Below are positions 11,949 to 22,800 of a DNA stretch of 64,000 bases, one piece after another. Position numbers and translations under genes: made by a program. The DNA is from Neopestalotiopsis rosae (lineage: Eukaryota > Ascomycota > Sordariomycetes > Amphisphaeriales > Sporocadaceae). The notes beneath the pieces are model-generated. The model was not told where the DNA came from. It was given only the letters and a program-made list of their open reading frames with translations, and searched no databases. The stretch covers positions 5,270,001-5,334,000 of the forward strand of contig JALGAS010000001.1 of the NCBI GenBank assembly GCA_023078685.1, written 5' to 3'. Each line of letters starts with the position of its first letter. The first letter of the stretch is position 1.

Positions 11949-13390
11949 TCAGTCAAGTCCCTCTATACCCAACCATGGGTGCCGTAGGATATCCATCGCA
12001 GGCAAACGTTCTTGTGGATCGAGCTTCATGAGCGTACGCAGGAACGAGACAAAGTTTTTACGGTCGTCTTGATCGAGGTCATCCATATAATCATCCGATT
12101 CGAGACTTGGAAACACCAGTGGTGGACATCCTCGGACATGACCAGACTCGTCGAAATACGTCGCCACCAGATCGGCGTCTCCCTTGTCCAGCAGCTTTCG
12201 CGGGAACGGACCAAAATACGCAACCATCTCGCGCAGGTGCCGTCTCAGGTCGTAGCGGCCATCAGGCGGACCACTGCCATCAAACATGCGCACGCACCGG
12301 AATACCTCGAGAATCACGGCGCCGAGGTTCCACCAGTCAGTTGTAGCATCCCAGGGAGCTTTGATAAGGACTTCGGGTGAGCGGAGTAGGACAGGTTGAA
12401 TGAGTTCGGCAAGATGGTTGTCCGCCCATGAGGCTACACCCCAGTCGCCAATGGCCAACTCAAATTCCAAAAGATTTTGCTCCGGTCTGAAGTAGAAATT
12501 CTTGAGGGGCTGTGACGGGATTGGATAGTACTTGTCAGCGAGCTTATCCTGGACAGGAGCCGGGACCTCCTTCAGATAATGAGACTCGATAAGCGAGCTG
12601 TCTTGGACCTTGACGAAGATATTATCGGGCTTGATGTCTTTTCCCCAAAAGCCTTTAGTATATTCCTGAAGTAAGACTTTGGACCTTTTGGGTGCTAATT
12701 ACCTGTGTGAATCACATTATTGTCATGGGCATATTCGAGTGCAGCAATGAGGTAGAAGGTGAAACGTCTCATGAGCGAATTCGGTATCATGGTCTTAGGG
12801 AGCAACGTGCCGAATGTTCTCAGGCTTTCTCCCATGAGCTCCAGAATGAGACATACGTGGTTCCCATTCGGGCCACGGTGCTCGAAGTCGTCGACCAGAT
12901 GGCAGATGTAATCGTAACCGAGGTCCTCCTTATCAGCGTCACGAAGGTGTCGCAGGATCTCTCGCTCGAAGATGTCCTTGTCTGTGCCATAACAACCGGC
13001 ACTCAAGACCTTCATTGCATAATAGGTTGTGCCTTCAGCTTGCCTAGCGAGGGAGATTTTGATTAGTGTGCATACATCTTTTGGAGCGAGGACGGCTCAC
13101 GGCAAAGATATATCTCTCACCAGCCAAACTGTTGAGTACAGGCCGTAGCCCAGCTTGTTCAGGACGATATACTTTTCATTGTAGATGTCGCCAATGTACA
13201 CCGGGTGGAAATGACCAGGTTTGTATGCTTCTGAGCCCTCCTCTACCAATTCAGCGTCAGACGGACCTGAAGAGAGCGTCCCAGCTTGTTGCGACTCTGC
13301 TGATTCTCGTGGTTCTTGGTCAGCAAATGGGATTACCGATTGACACTCTGATGCTGCAGATCTTGAGTCATCAAGTCCAATATCTGGCAT
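11949..13390 (-). CDS. SRPK-like serine/threonine protein kinase
   Basis: Three exons (13390-13101, 13043-12703, 12637-11949) encode 439 residues. Kinase features appear in order: a glycine-rich loop LGYGLYSTVWLV, the VAIK-type lysine in TTYYAMKVL, a catalytic loop HTDIKPDN near residue 210 (the HTDIK form is typical of SR-protein kinases), a DFG equivalent written DWG in IGDWGVASW, and an APE equivalent RSPEVL. The activation region is compact, as in fungal SRPK-like kinases, which have expanded in many moulds. The first intron has a choice of donors; only GTGAGC at 13100 keeps frame with the CTAG acceptor, and it yields WLVRDISLPQAEG, which fits the family. Both introns (57 and 65 nt) carry branch sites. 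The substrate is probably SR-type proteins by family, but these expanded copies are largely uncharacterised. Confidence 0.88.
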
Positions 13391-14405
13391 CTTGAGTGCA
13401 GCGACAGGGTGTTTTCTTTGTTTCTTGTTTGCCGTGAATCTAGGCGAGTGCTGGCCCGGCGCCGCTGGGTAGATGTTCGGAATGGGGAAAGTTGCTTCCC
13501 CGAAAGTGGTCCGTGCGTTACTGTCATTCCAATACGAATGACGCTGGAAGATAGGACACTGGACTGTGGACTGTGGATATCGGAATCAAAATCGACGTAT
13601 CACAACAATGCGTGGTCGTCGACGTCCTTATAGTTAGTGATGTTTGGCTTACAGCAATACCCTTAACAATTGCCACTCTGTAATCATTATGAGCTGGGGC
13701 ATCTGACAACGTATGCTACAATTTCCACTCACGTGATGGAGTGATAAACCGATATTACGAACAATGAAAGATCTTTCGCTGGAGCACTAAGTTTAAGCTA
13801 ATATATTCACGATGCAGTCGGTGGTACTTACAATCATGGTATATGACGCAAAAGATCTATCTCAGACAAGGTATGCGAACGATAATGTGACAATGTTGCC
13901 GGCTAATCAAATCATGGCAGTTGATTGTAAGCAGCTGAGGATGATTCGTCTCAAATTGGTCGCAACTGCTGTGCTGTGCGTCCTTGGCGACCGCGGCTAT
14001 TGCTAGTAGTATTTTCATTGGCCTAACCCCTGCCCCTTTACACCGACATATGTGGTATCCGTATGAACCCGGATGATATGACTTCTCAAGCAGCCTCAGC
14101 TCTAGCCTTAGTCCTGGCCCCCACCTTACCATCCTTTTCCAAGTGACAGGGATTGACTTCCTTACGGGCATCCTTATAAGAGCCAGGAATCCAGAAACCT
14201 AAAGCACAAGGCTCTTGTTGCTTAAGCTTTCATCGGCCAACGCTGGCGAGAGCGTACTCTAATTCATCGGAGTGCATCGAATTCCCACAATACTCAGCCC
14301 AGTCCAAGAACAACTGAAATACCTGATAATTTGTACAGCCAGCCAAGTCAAACAGTCATCGATCCATTGCGGTCGATCTTTCCCGTCTAGTTAGTAATTC
14401 TTCCC
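13391..14405. other. Intergenic stretch between divergent genes
   Basis: It holds the promoters of the kinase (left) and the membrane protein (right). A 20-codon frame starting near 14079 looks like a signal peptide (Ala/Leu-rich) and could be an upstream exon of the right-hand gene, but the required intron would exceed 200 nt. Confidence 0.4.
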
Positions 14406-15232
14406 ATGTCTGCGGATCCGCAAACTTGGGTGTTCCCACCACCCGGTGCCGCGTCACCACCACGGAACCAGACTGGTAATTTTGGGCCGGTTTACCCAAA
14501 TGATACGTTTGTTTTGGACTGGACTCCTCGGTCTGAGACACCAAGTATTGGCCTTGGCTGCTGGAATAGTTCCAACCGTAGAATCTGCTCACTCGATTTG
14601 CATTGGCAATTACTAATGTACAGATAGACTTCGATTCTGATATACGGTCTGATTCGGTGACCAAAGGAGACACAGCACCATTCTCTTACACGTTCAGTCA
14701 GCGGTTTACGATTCCAGATGAAATCGAGACACTATACTGCCATTTCAGCTTTCATGGAACCGACAACGGTAATAGCGTCGTATGGATCTTCCAAAAAGGG
14801 AGAGGATCAATACAAAGCACTTTCACATCACCTGAAAGTACGTCTTCAACCGCAGCAACCCCGTCAAGCTGTCCTACGATCAGCGCTGGAATCAGCACTG
14901 GAGCAGCTGTGGGCATTGGAGTTGAAGCGGTAGCAGCCACACTCTTGGCAGTAGCTGCAGGGCTCTGGTTTTGGATGCGAAGTGGGAGGCAGCCAGTAGC
15001 GAAAAAGATCATGTCAACATCTTCGACAACAATAGCGCACGAGCCAACAACCCGAGTCCAACCTTCTTTCGGCTTACAAACTCACGACATGAGCCTGATC
15101 GGTGAGCTCGAGCAGCCAGAGTATCCACCCGCTCGGGAACTTCACAGTATCCCCAGCTCGAGGATCAGTGAACTTAGTCCTGATCTTGGGGAATATGAGC
15201 ATGTTGACGGCAACAAATACCGACCAATCTGA
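14406..15232 (+). CDS. Single-pass membrane protein with glycosylated outer domain
   Basis: Two exons separated by an intron near 14580-14634 give about 260 residues. The first exon reads SADPQTWVFPPPGAASPP..., with N-glycosylation sites (NQT, NDT, NSS), and resembles the mature N-terminus of small fungal surface proteins. The second exon has FSYTFSQRFTIPDEIETLYCHFSFH, a Ser/Thr linker, a hydrophobic span (about GAAVGIGVEAVAATLLAVAAGLWFW) followed by basic residues, and a Ser-rich cytoplasmic tail. This layout is seen in fungal wall-stress sensor-like proteins. No signal peptide is encoded at the proposed ATG, so a further 5' exon is likely. Two donors (before GTTCCA or GTAGAA) with acceptor GATAG keep frame and I cannot choose between them. 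Function unknown. Confidence 0.55.
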
Positions 15233-16311
15233 ACGCAAACCAAATTCCGATTCCTTTCCTGGCTATGATACAAACCATTTGATTGTAGTACTTACGACAT
15301 CATTGATACGACCAGTATGCAAAATAAAGAGTAGAATTGAAGATGGTCTACTTCTGAGAAAATAATGTGTAAACAAACAGACTTGGTAACCCTTCCCGTG
15401 TGTCACCCGAAGGGTGCCACAGTACACCAGCCACAGGTGGCGCATCAATCATGAATGGAATGACTTGGTGGTACGTTATACTGAGACAATCAAATATCCA
15501 CGGCGTTCAAATTTGGCTCGCAGTATAGTTCTCAAATGAACAAACATGCAAAATCAATTTCGCCTGTCCCTGCACACTATCGTGGATGAGAATTATCAAG
15601 GTTAACCTTAATTTAAGCTCTTTAGCTCATGAGGCGCACTGCAACCTACGGATGCAGACTCTATAGAGTCCACAAGAGTAGCAGAATATTCTTCTCCTTT
15701 TTCATGCACAATGAATCCACATATAACCTTGAGATATGAATACTCTCAGCTCTACCCAAACCTTTTAATAATGAGCTGATGACTGTATTCCGGAAATAGT
15801 GGATCCCATAACTCTGCTGGGTTCCTTTTTTTTTTTTTTCGGATGACTTCGGTACGTGTAAGCGAGAATCTCGCAACATTGCTTAAATCCAAGGTACCAT
15901 CTTCTAGCCAAGCCATTTCCCGGGGCTCTCCATGCGGAACATACGGAGCTTGGCTCTTCTCCGCCTCCGAAGCACGGTCGTTATAGTAGCGAGACCCGCT
16001 CCCGAGTACCGCGTTGCGGGCGGAGCATCCGGACAAAGTTTAAATTTAAATTACATAGAGTGTTTCCAAGTTATTTTCATGGATATCCTTGCAGTTTTTA
16101 GGTGTGGTGCCCATCGGGTTATGTGCATCTTGGAATCATAAGTCAGGTACGCTGGGCTCGCATGAATTAGCGTGGCCATGCCTCCTGGACCCATCGATCT
16201 GGGCGACCCCGAAATACGAGGACAGGGGGCGTCGCGGATTCCTATATAATAGTGACTCTAATGTCTTCTCGTCTACTTTCATATCATCATTCAATATCAC
16301 CTAAATTCAAA
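15233..16311. other. Intergenic stretch
   Basis: No gene is supported. It contains a run of about 16 T (15824-15839). The promoter of the downstream hydrolase occupies the right end. Confidence 0.55.
16243..16250 (+). promoter_or_regulatory. TATA-like element
   Basis: The sequence TATATAAT lies 62 bp before the hydrolase ATG, at a position compatible with a core promoter. Confidence 0.35.
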
Positions 16312-17233
16312 ATGCACGCTTCAAACCCCGTTGTGCTTGTGACTTCGGCGCTCGGTCTCGTGGCGGCGCAGGCAACACCGATATGGGAAACACTGCCTCC
16401 GACACCATCGCTGCCGGGGAATCCAGCGGGGTCGCACACACAGATCAATGGCGTACAAATATGGCATGCGGAGTTTGGTACGCCGTCTGCTGAGAAAGTC
16501 CCAGTTTTGATGCTTCACGGCGGTTTCGGCAACTCGGACTATTTCGGTCAGTGTACCTACCTGTTCGAATTTCTCTGTTCTTCCCGAGCTAACGAATAGC
16601 ACAGGAGATGTGATTGAGATCTTGATGGAAAACCATTACGTTATTGCCATGGACACTCGGGGGCATGGCCGCAGCACCATGGACAGCGTGCCCTTCTCCT
16701 ACGAGCTCTACGCCAGCGACGCTTCCAGCCTGCTGGAGTCACTGGGCATTTCCAAGGCCGCATGGGTCGGCTGGAGCGACATGGCCATGGGAACCTACGC
16801 TGCTCTCATGGATGCTCAAAACAGCACCTTGATTGACCGAGCTTTCGCCTTTGGCGGTGGCCACCAGGTCGATTCGACCAATGCCACTTTTACCTCGACG
16901 GCCATTTACACTGAGTTCGTCACCCGCGCACAGCAAGAGTACCACACGCTGCAGCCAAACGGCAATCTGACTGCATTCGCCAACGCCGTTGCGACGCTCG
17001 AGGGCACACAGCCCAATTGGAGTCAGTCTGACTTTGCAAAAATCAAGCTGGGCTCCAAGGTGACAGTCGCGGACGGCCAGTACGAAGAGGCGATTGTTCT
17101 GAGCGAGCCTGCGCTGCTCAATAGCTGGATCGACGGCAGCGTGCGGGTAACTCTGACGAATGTCAGCCATTTTGCCCCAGTACAGGATCCTGTTCAGTTC
17201 GCAGCAAAGGTTGAAGCATTTTTGGCCGCCTGA
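16312..17233 (+). CDS. Secreted alpha/beta hydrolase
   Basis: Two exons (16312-16546, 16605-17233; 58-nt intron) encode 287 residues. A signal peptide (about residues 1-21, ending near GLVAAQA) is followed by the alpha/beta-hydrolase core: the oxyanion strand VLMLHGGFGNSDYFGD, the MDTRGHGRSTMD loop, the nucleophile elbow GWSDMAMG with Ser near residue 148, and a late NVSHFAP carrying the catalytic His. Three or more NxS/T sites fit secretion. The usual elbow in this subgroup reads GWSDGG; here the two glycines are Met-Ala. The acid segment normally like DGxHDEAI reads ADGQYEEAI, so the acid is probably a Glu or the preceding Asp. Function: esterase or haloalkane-dehalogenase-like hydrolysis, substrate unknown. 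A TATA-like box lies 62 bp upstream. Confidence 0.87.
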
Positions 17234-17533
17234 GTGTACATTGCAGAAATAAACGATAGATATCAATAAGACACAATCCTCCCAAGTAGGCATCATTAGA
17301 GGTATATTTGAAGCTGATGCCATCAGCCGTCATGGTCGCTGCGGAGGGACTACTTGGCCCCTGAATCTTGCATTGCAACGAGCGGACCATCAAAGAGAGC
17401 CAGTCATCCCTGCGAGGGGAATTTCCCAAAAGTTACGTTATTCCTTCTCTAGTCTCACTGCCGAATGCAACGGTCCCAAATCTCTATTTTTGTTCTGTTC
17501 TCTGCTTTTCGCTGTGAACGAAGAAGAATCTGA
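17234..17533. other. Intergenic stretch
   Basis: It carries the hydrolase 3' region. Nothing else is recognisable. Confidence 0.5.
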
Positions 17534-18082
17534 GATAGTGCAACTGCGTTCAAACAAAGGCGGATCGCCTACTCAGCCAGGAACAACTCCCCAAAGGAAA
17601 AACACGAGCTACCCGTTTCTTCTAGCAGCAGAGAGAGTAATCTGAAGATATTAGATGCGCTGCTACGCGCCGGTCCGCTCGTGAATCAGCAAGACTCTGA
17701 AGATTTCTCAGCTGTGCACCTCGCCGCGGGCCGTGACACCGACGTTAAATGCCTTTGCAGATTAGTTGTTGACCCCCATACCACCCTCACCCAGCGTCTC
17801 CAGAGTGGAAGCCAGCCACTGAACTCGGCAGCCGCCCGCAGTGATGCGGAACACGTGAGCCTTGTGGTCGATGCAGGCGCGGATATCACTGCGGAGAATA
17901 ACAAAGGACGTACGACATTGCATTGGGCGGCAGAAGTAGAGAACTCCGATATCGTGCCGGCTTTACTGGAACTGAGAGCTGATACCACGCTGCTTGTAGA
18001 TGACGACGGTCTTACTGCGTGGGACCTGATGTGTTTGGTGGATAATAGGTCACAACAGAACGAACGAGCACCTGAGCCATAG
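17534..18082 (+). pseudogene. Ankyrin-repeat fragment
   Basis: A 182-residue open frame carries about three ankyrin repeats: ILDALLRAGPLVNQQDSEDF-SAVHLAA, HVSLVVDAGADITAENNKGR-TTLHWAA, and IVPALLELRADTTLLVDDDG-LTAWDL. There is no in-frame ATG before or within the repeats, the frame opens directly after a TGA at 17531-17533, and no upstream exon with start or effector domain is visible. It therefore looks like the leftover C-terminal end of a larger ankyrin protein, of the kind attached to fungal NLRs. An unseen 5' exon across an unrecognised intron is the alternative. Confidence 0.6.
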
Positions 18083-19820
18083 GATGACTAAGGATCAACT
18101 AGAAGATTCAGCGAAGACTTGGAACCTTCCATGGGAGGTGATGATGTAACAGAGGCCAGGAAGATTATTGTAAATCACGGATCAAAGCTCTGGCAAAGTA
18201 AAAGGCTCTGTCCATAGGTAGCGTCGATACGAGCTGGAACGGGCTGTCTGACTTCTGGCCATTGTGTTGCTGTCATTTGCTACTAGTTCGAACGAACGAG
18301 ATATGTGCCCCTGTTCTACCGCTTTTTTCCGAATCAGAGGCGCACACTCGGATGGAGCATTCGTGACTGCGGATATTAAACACGCAGGCGAGAGAAAGGC
18401 ATAAATATTATAATCATGACGAATTAAGAAAATACATAAGATTTTATTCGTTTCAAAAGCATTGCTAGATCCAGATGAGGGTTTCCATGTGCAATGCTGT
18501 TGTTCCTTTGGCGAGTTGTAATGTACTGTCCATAATGTGTACGACCATTTCAGCTTAGCTGCATTTTTTTTTGTGATTAGGTCCCTAAATATGTAGCTTT
18601 TGGGAGGGGCACAGCCATGAATATTCCCATCGCTCATTCGTCCGGAATCGCTGTGTGCTGCGCACCTACCGCGCGACAAAGTATGGCTTGCCAATGTCTC
18701 GTAGGCGCAGACAGAACATCTCCAAAGACGAGAATTGTGATGTCACTACAAACAGACCCAGACGCTTGACTGCACTGCCTTTCGACGTAAGGGGTTGGTG
18801 GCTAGTGACTGACTGGGCGGGCTCGCCTCGTGCATCGTTGGGTGGGGGAGAACCTGCCACCATTTGCTGATTTTGCCTTAGGGGCGTTGTGCACAGCCTA
18901 CATCTGAATTGATAAATTTATTAGCTACATGTAGTTAGGTTACACAGTTCAGGACCAATTCGTGCCGTTCGTCTTGGAGATTATACACATTGCAGCACAG
19001 CCTCTCTGACCTGTTTGCCTGTTAGCGGAAAAATCACTATCGGAAAAGTGCTAGTGACACTACACTGAGGTTACCTACCTAGATAGCTGACTAGAAGCGG
19101 TCGCGAACGTGGTACGCTCTCCTCAACTGGCGTGCGCGCACACACACAAATGCATATTTACACACAGCTTATAGGACTTGTAGCAAAGCCTCAAAGGGCC
19201 AGCCGCCCGGCCGTAACATGGCCAGGAAAAGTCGAAAGAAACTTGCCATCCAGATTGGTACCTAGCTAACCTACATGTACATAGGCAGCTGATGCAACAA
19301 CCCTTGATCGCATTAGCACTGCCCCCACCTCATTGCAACAGAGAATGCCTTACCTATTAGACAAGCATTGACAGGAACTACTAACATAAGCTCGGCTAAT
19401 ACCAGTGGAAATGGGAAATCCTCTTTTATAGCTGCAAAGTCAGACTTCTTACTTCTCAAACTATTAAATCGCATTGGACTGCGTATTCTGTGGCTGGCAG
19501 CAAACTGTATTGTGACTCCAGCTGGGTCAGTCTTTTTCGTATCACTCTCGTTCCAAAAAGATTGTATCACAAAACTTCTCATCACTGCTTGCTCCGCGCC
19601 GCCTCTGGGGGTTACCGCAGCATACTTTTGCCAAGTGGTAAATGCTCTGCACCTCACAGCGCACCTCGCATCTCGTTTTAACAACTTGCGAATTGCTTTC
19701 GATCGCAGGATAGGTGGGTGCATGAATTTCTTTACATTTTGGCTGCCTTCAAGGTGTAAGAAAATAGTTACTGAGGTTTCTCCACAACAAGGTCTTTTCA
19801 AACATTAAGACTTCGTGCCG
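18083..19820. other. Intergenic stretch, no gene recognised
   Basis: Open frames on both strands (for example 18182-18694 minus, 19313-19808 both strands) overlap one another and lack domain signatures. A short CA-type repeat occurs at 19137-19148, and TACCTACC motifs occur near 19074 and 19259. The right end should contain the HET gene promoter. Confidence 0.55.
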
Positions 19821-22800
19821 ATGCATACCCAACTCCTTGATGTTGAGGAGCGGCACCAGGCTGCGGACTACGAAGAGAATCCCGAGGTCTTGGACCAATA
19901 TACCGACAATCAGCGTGGTCTTGGTGTAGCGGGAAAAGATCTATACCAAAATTTGTACTCCTCGTCTAAACATATCCGGCTCCTTGAGCTGCTGCCCGAG
20001 TCTGCTGACTTGGAGGCCTCCCCCAAGCCTTGGTACGAGCATGTCAATATCCGATGCAACCTTATTGTTGTGGCAATCGACAAGGCTCCGCCATATGACG
20101 CGCTGTCGTATACTTGGGGAAATGACGAGCCATCAATTGAAATCACCATCAATGGCAACAAGGTCATGGTGCGTCGCAACTTGGCGGATGCATTGGGCGC
20201 TCTTCGAGGGCAGTCGTCCCGCCATCTATGGAATGATGCCCTCTGCATTAACCAGATCAGCCACCAGGAACGAAGTCACCAGGTCCAGCTCATGGGAGAT
20301 ATCTACCGTCATGCTGTTACTGTCTTCATTTGGCTTGGCCGGTCCGAGGCACGCATTGAGAATGCCTCCGAGAAAGTCATATCATTATTGAAGCGCTTTA
20401 GTAGGGCCCAGCCGGTTTCCAGGCTTCCACCAGCACCTCCAGATCCCAATGTGCCTCGAGAAGCCGAGTTTGACCGATGGATCGAAGATCTGAAAGCATC
20501 CTATGATATGAAGGAAAAAAAGGACCGAAAACATTTGGTCGACAACTGGAAATCCCAGTTGCGTGAGTGGAGGCGGATCAAGGAAGAGCGTGTGTGGGCT
20601 CAGATACGTAGAAAGCGCAGGCCCAATCTCATCGCCCAAATAGAAACGTCCAAAGCGGCATACACTCCGTTACAAGAAGAGCTACGGACCCTGCAGGAAA
20701 ATCAAAGCGCGCAGGACGGGCCTCTGGCGGAATTGCGAGCGCGAGTACACCATTACACGCAAGCTATGAGTAAGCCAATGTTCCGACTACACAAGCAGTT
20801 CCTAGAGAGACAGGAACAGGTGTTTTCAGCAGCAAACTTCACGGTACAACTGTCTGAAGACACAGCGCGACTACCGATTGGATCAACTGGGGTTAAGCAA
20901 CTTCTAAACCGAATTTACAGCAATCTGGGAGATTTCCAGCGGTATATCGCTGATCAGCGCAAACTGTTGACCAAACAACATCAAGAAGGCTTTAAAGTTC
21001 AAAAAGAACTCGGTCGTCTTGATGAGTGGCATGCCATTGACATTGCCGAACGAAGAGCCTTGAGCGACCTAGGAGACCAACATATGGCTTGGTGCCACCT
21101 GGAGAGGACCCAAGCTGGGGCTCTAGAGAGTATCAGGCTAAGACAGGACAGGACCTTGCAGAGTCTCATCTCATCCTGGGACGATCGTCGCGAAAGGTTG
21201 CTGCACCAAGGCCAGGATCCGGGTCTCTATGAAGAACAACAGCGCAACAAACTCAATGATCGTATTGCGGAGCTGATCGGCGATCTGAAGAGCGTTTCGG
21301 AAGAGCACAACCGCCAGTGGGTCAGATCTCCTGCGTTCAATCCAAGAATTGACAAGTTCTTGGAACCAGAGGAGGTTCGAGTTCTCGCTCACCTGAAAGA
21401 GAGTATGCGCGACCTTCACAAGCACCTATTAGCTCTTTGTATGACAGAGACTTTGTCATATAGGCCTTATTGGCTGTCACGTCAGCATGAAAAGTTGTGC
21501 TACAACATATACACGACAATTGAATGCATGCCGACGGTGGAAGAGGAAAGAATCCAGACCCGTAAGTCGCTGGTCTGGGCTCAGACCTCCTGGGTGCGGA
21601 GGTGGGAAACTAATCGCAAGCGAGAGGTCGGCCAATGGCAGGAGGAAATTTTTCAGCAAGAGGCCGATCAGCAGCAAGACAAAGCCTTTCAGCAAGAGGC
21701 CGATCAGCGGCAAGACGAAGCCTTTCAGCAAGAGGCCGATCAGTGGCAAAACGAAGCCTTTCAGCTCAAGGGCGGCGAATGGCAAGGCAAAGTCTTCAAG
21801 CTCAAGGGCGGCGAATGGCAAGGCAAAGTCTTTAAGCTCAAGGGCGGCGAATGGCAATGCAAAGTCTTCAAGCTAAAGGGCGGCGAATGGCGAGGCAAAT
21901 TCTTCAAGCTAAAGGCCGCTAAACGGCAAGACAAAGCCTTCAAGCTACAGGTTAGCCAATCTTCTCGCGATGAGATGCTATCAGCGCTCGACGAATTCTG
22001 CGGCTTAAGGTACTGGAACCGCCTTTGGATAGTCCAAGAGGTGCTTCTCGCGAGGAAACCAGTTCTTTGCTTTGGTGACGACATCAGAACAACTCACGAC
22101 TGGAGCCTGTTGTCTGAAGCACGACGTTGCTTGGATAGCATCCCAGCACAGTGGGACTCAGATGCGTCTGTCAAGGAGCTGACCATGACAGTCCGGCAGT
22201 CTTTACCTTTCCTTCTAGACCGTCTCAGAGACAGTCGCGAAAAGGGCTGGCCACTGCGCCGGCTGATCGAGATCACCGAAGCCTCCCGATGTACACATCC
22301 TCGAGACAAGGTGTACGGCTTACTGGGCTTAGCCAACGATTGCCACAAGGACGATATTGTACCTGATATCAACAAGTCCACTCAAGAAGTTTTCCTTGAT
22401 ACTATTACATGGTATCACCGAAAATACGGGGGCGATGACTTTTGTCCCGGCATTATTCGCCTGAGCAAGAGTATGCAGCTTTCTTTCAAGAATTTCGACA
22501 AGCCATCGCGACAGGAGTACATTCCCGAGCCAAACCTGGTCAGATCTCCTCCGCAACAAGTGACTGGAACGCAGTCATCATTGCCCGATCGAACGTTCTG
22601 TGTCAAGGGATCACAGAAAGGGCCCATTATAGATCTCAAGCGTTTGCTTGACGACTCAATGCTCCTGGCTCTGCGACGACGCGATTGGATAGGGCTCATA
22701 GCTGAATATCTCAACTTTGATGGCACACACAACTCGAGTCAGAGAATTGAAACGGAATTGGTCTATCTGTCATCGATTGAACCAAATTTTGCTATCAAGC

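Noticed and set aside
18182..18694. 170-codon minus-strand open frame
   Set aside because: Low-complexity, no domain, no plausible start context; nothing supports a gene.
21477..21876. Long open frames on the other strand and in the +2 frame across the repeat
   Set aside because: They are by-products of the 36-bp repeat being open in several frames; the HET frame is the one with conserved motifs on both sides.
21651..21938. Tandem repeat considered as a CRISPR-like array
   Set aside because: No spacers; the units are contiguous and code for protein in a eukaryotic gene.
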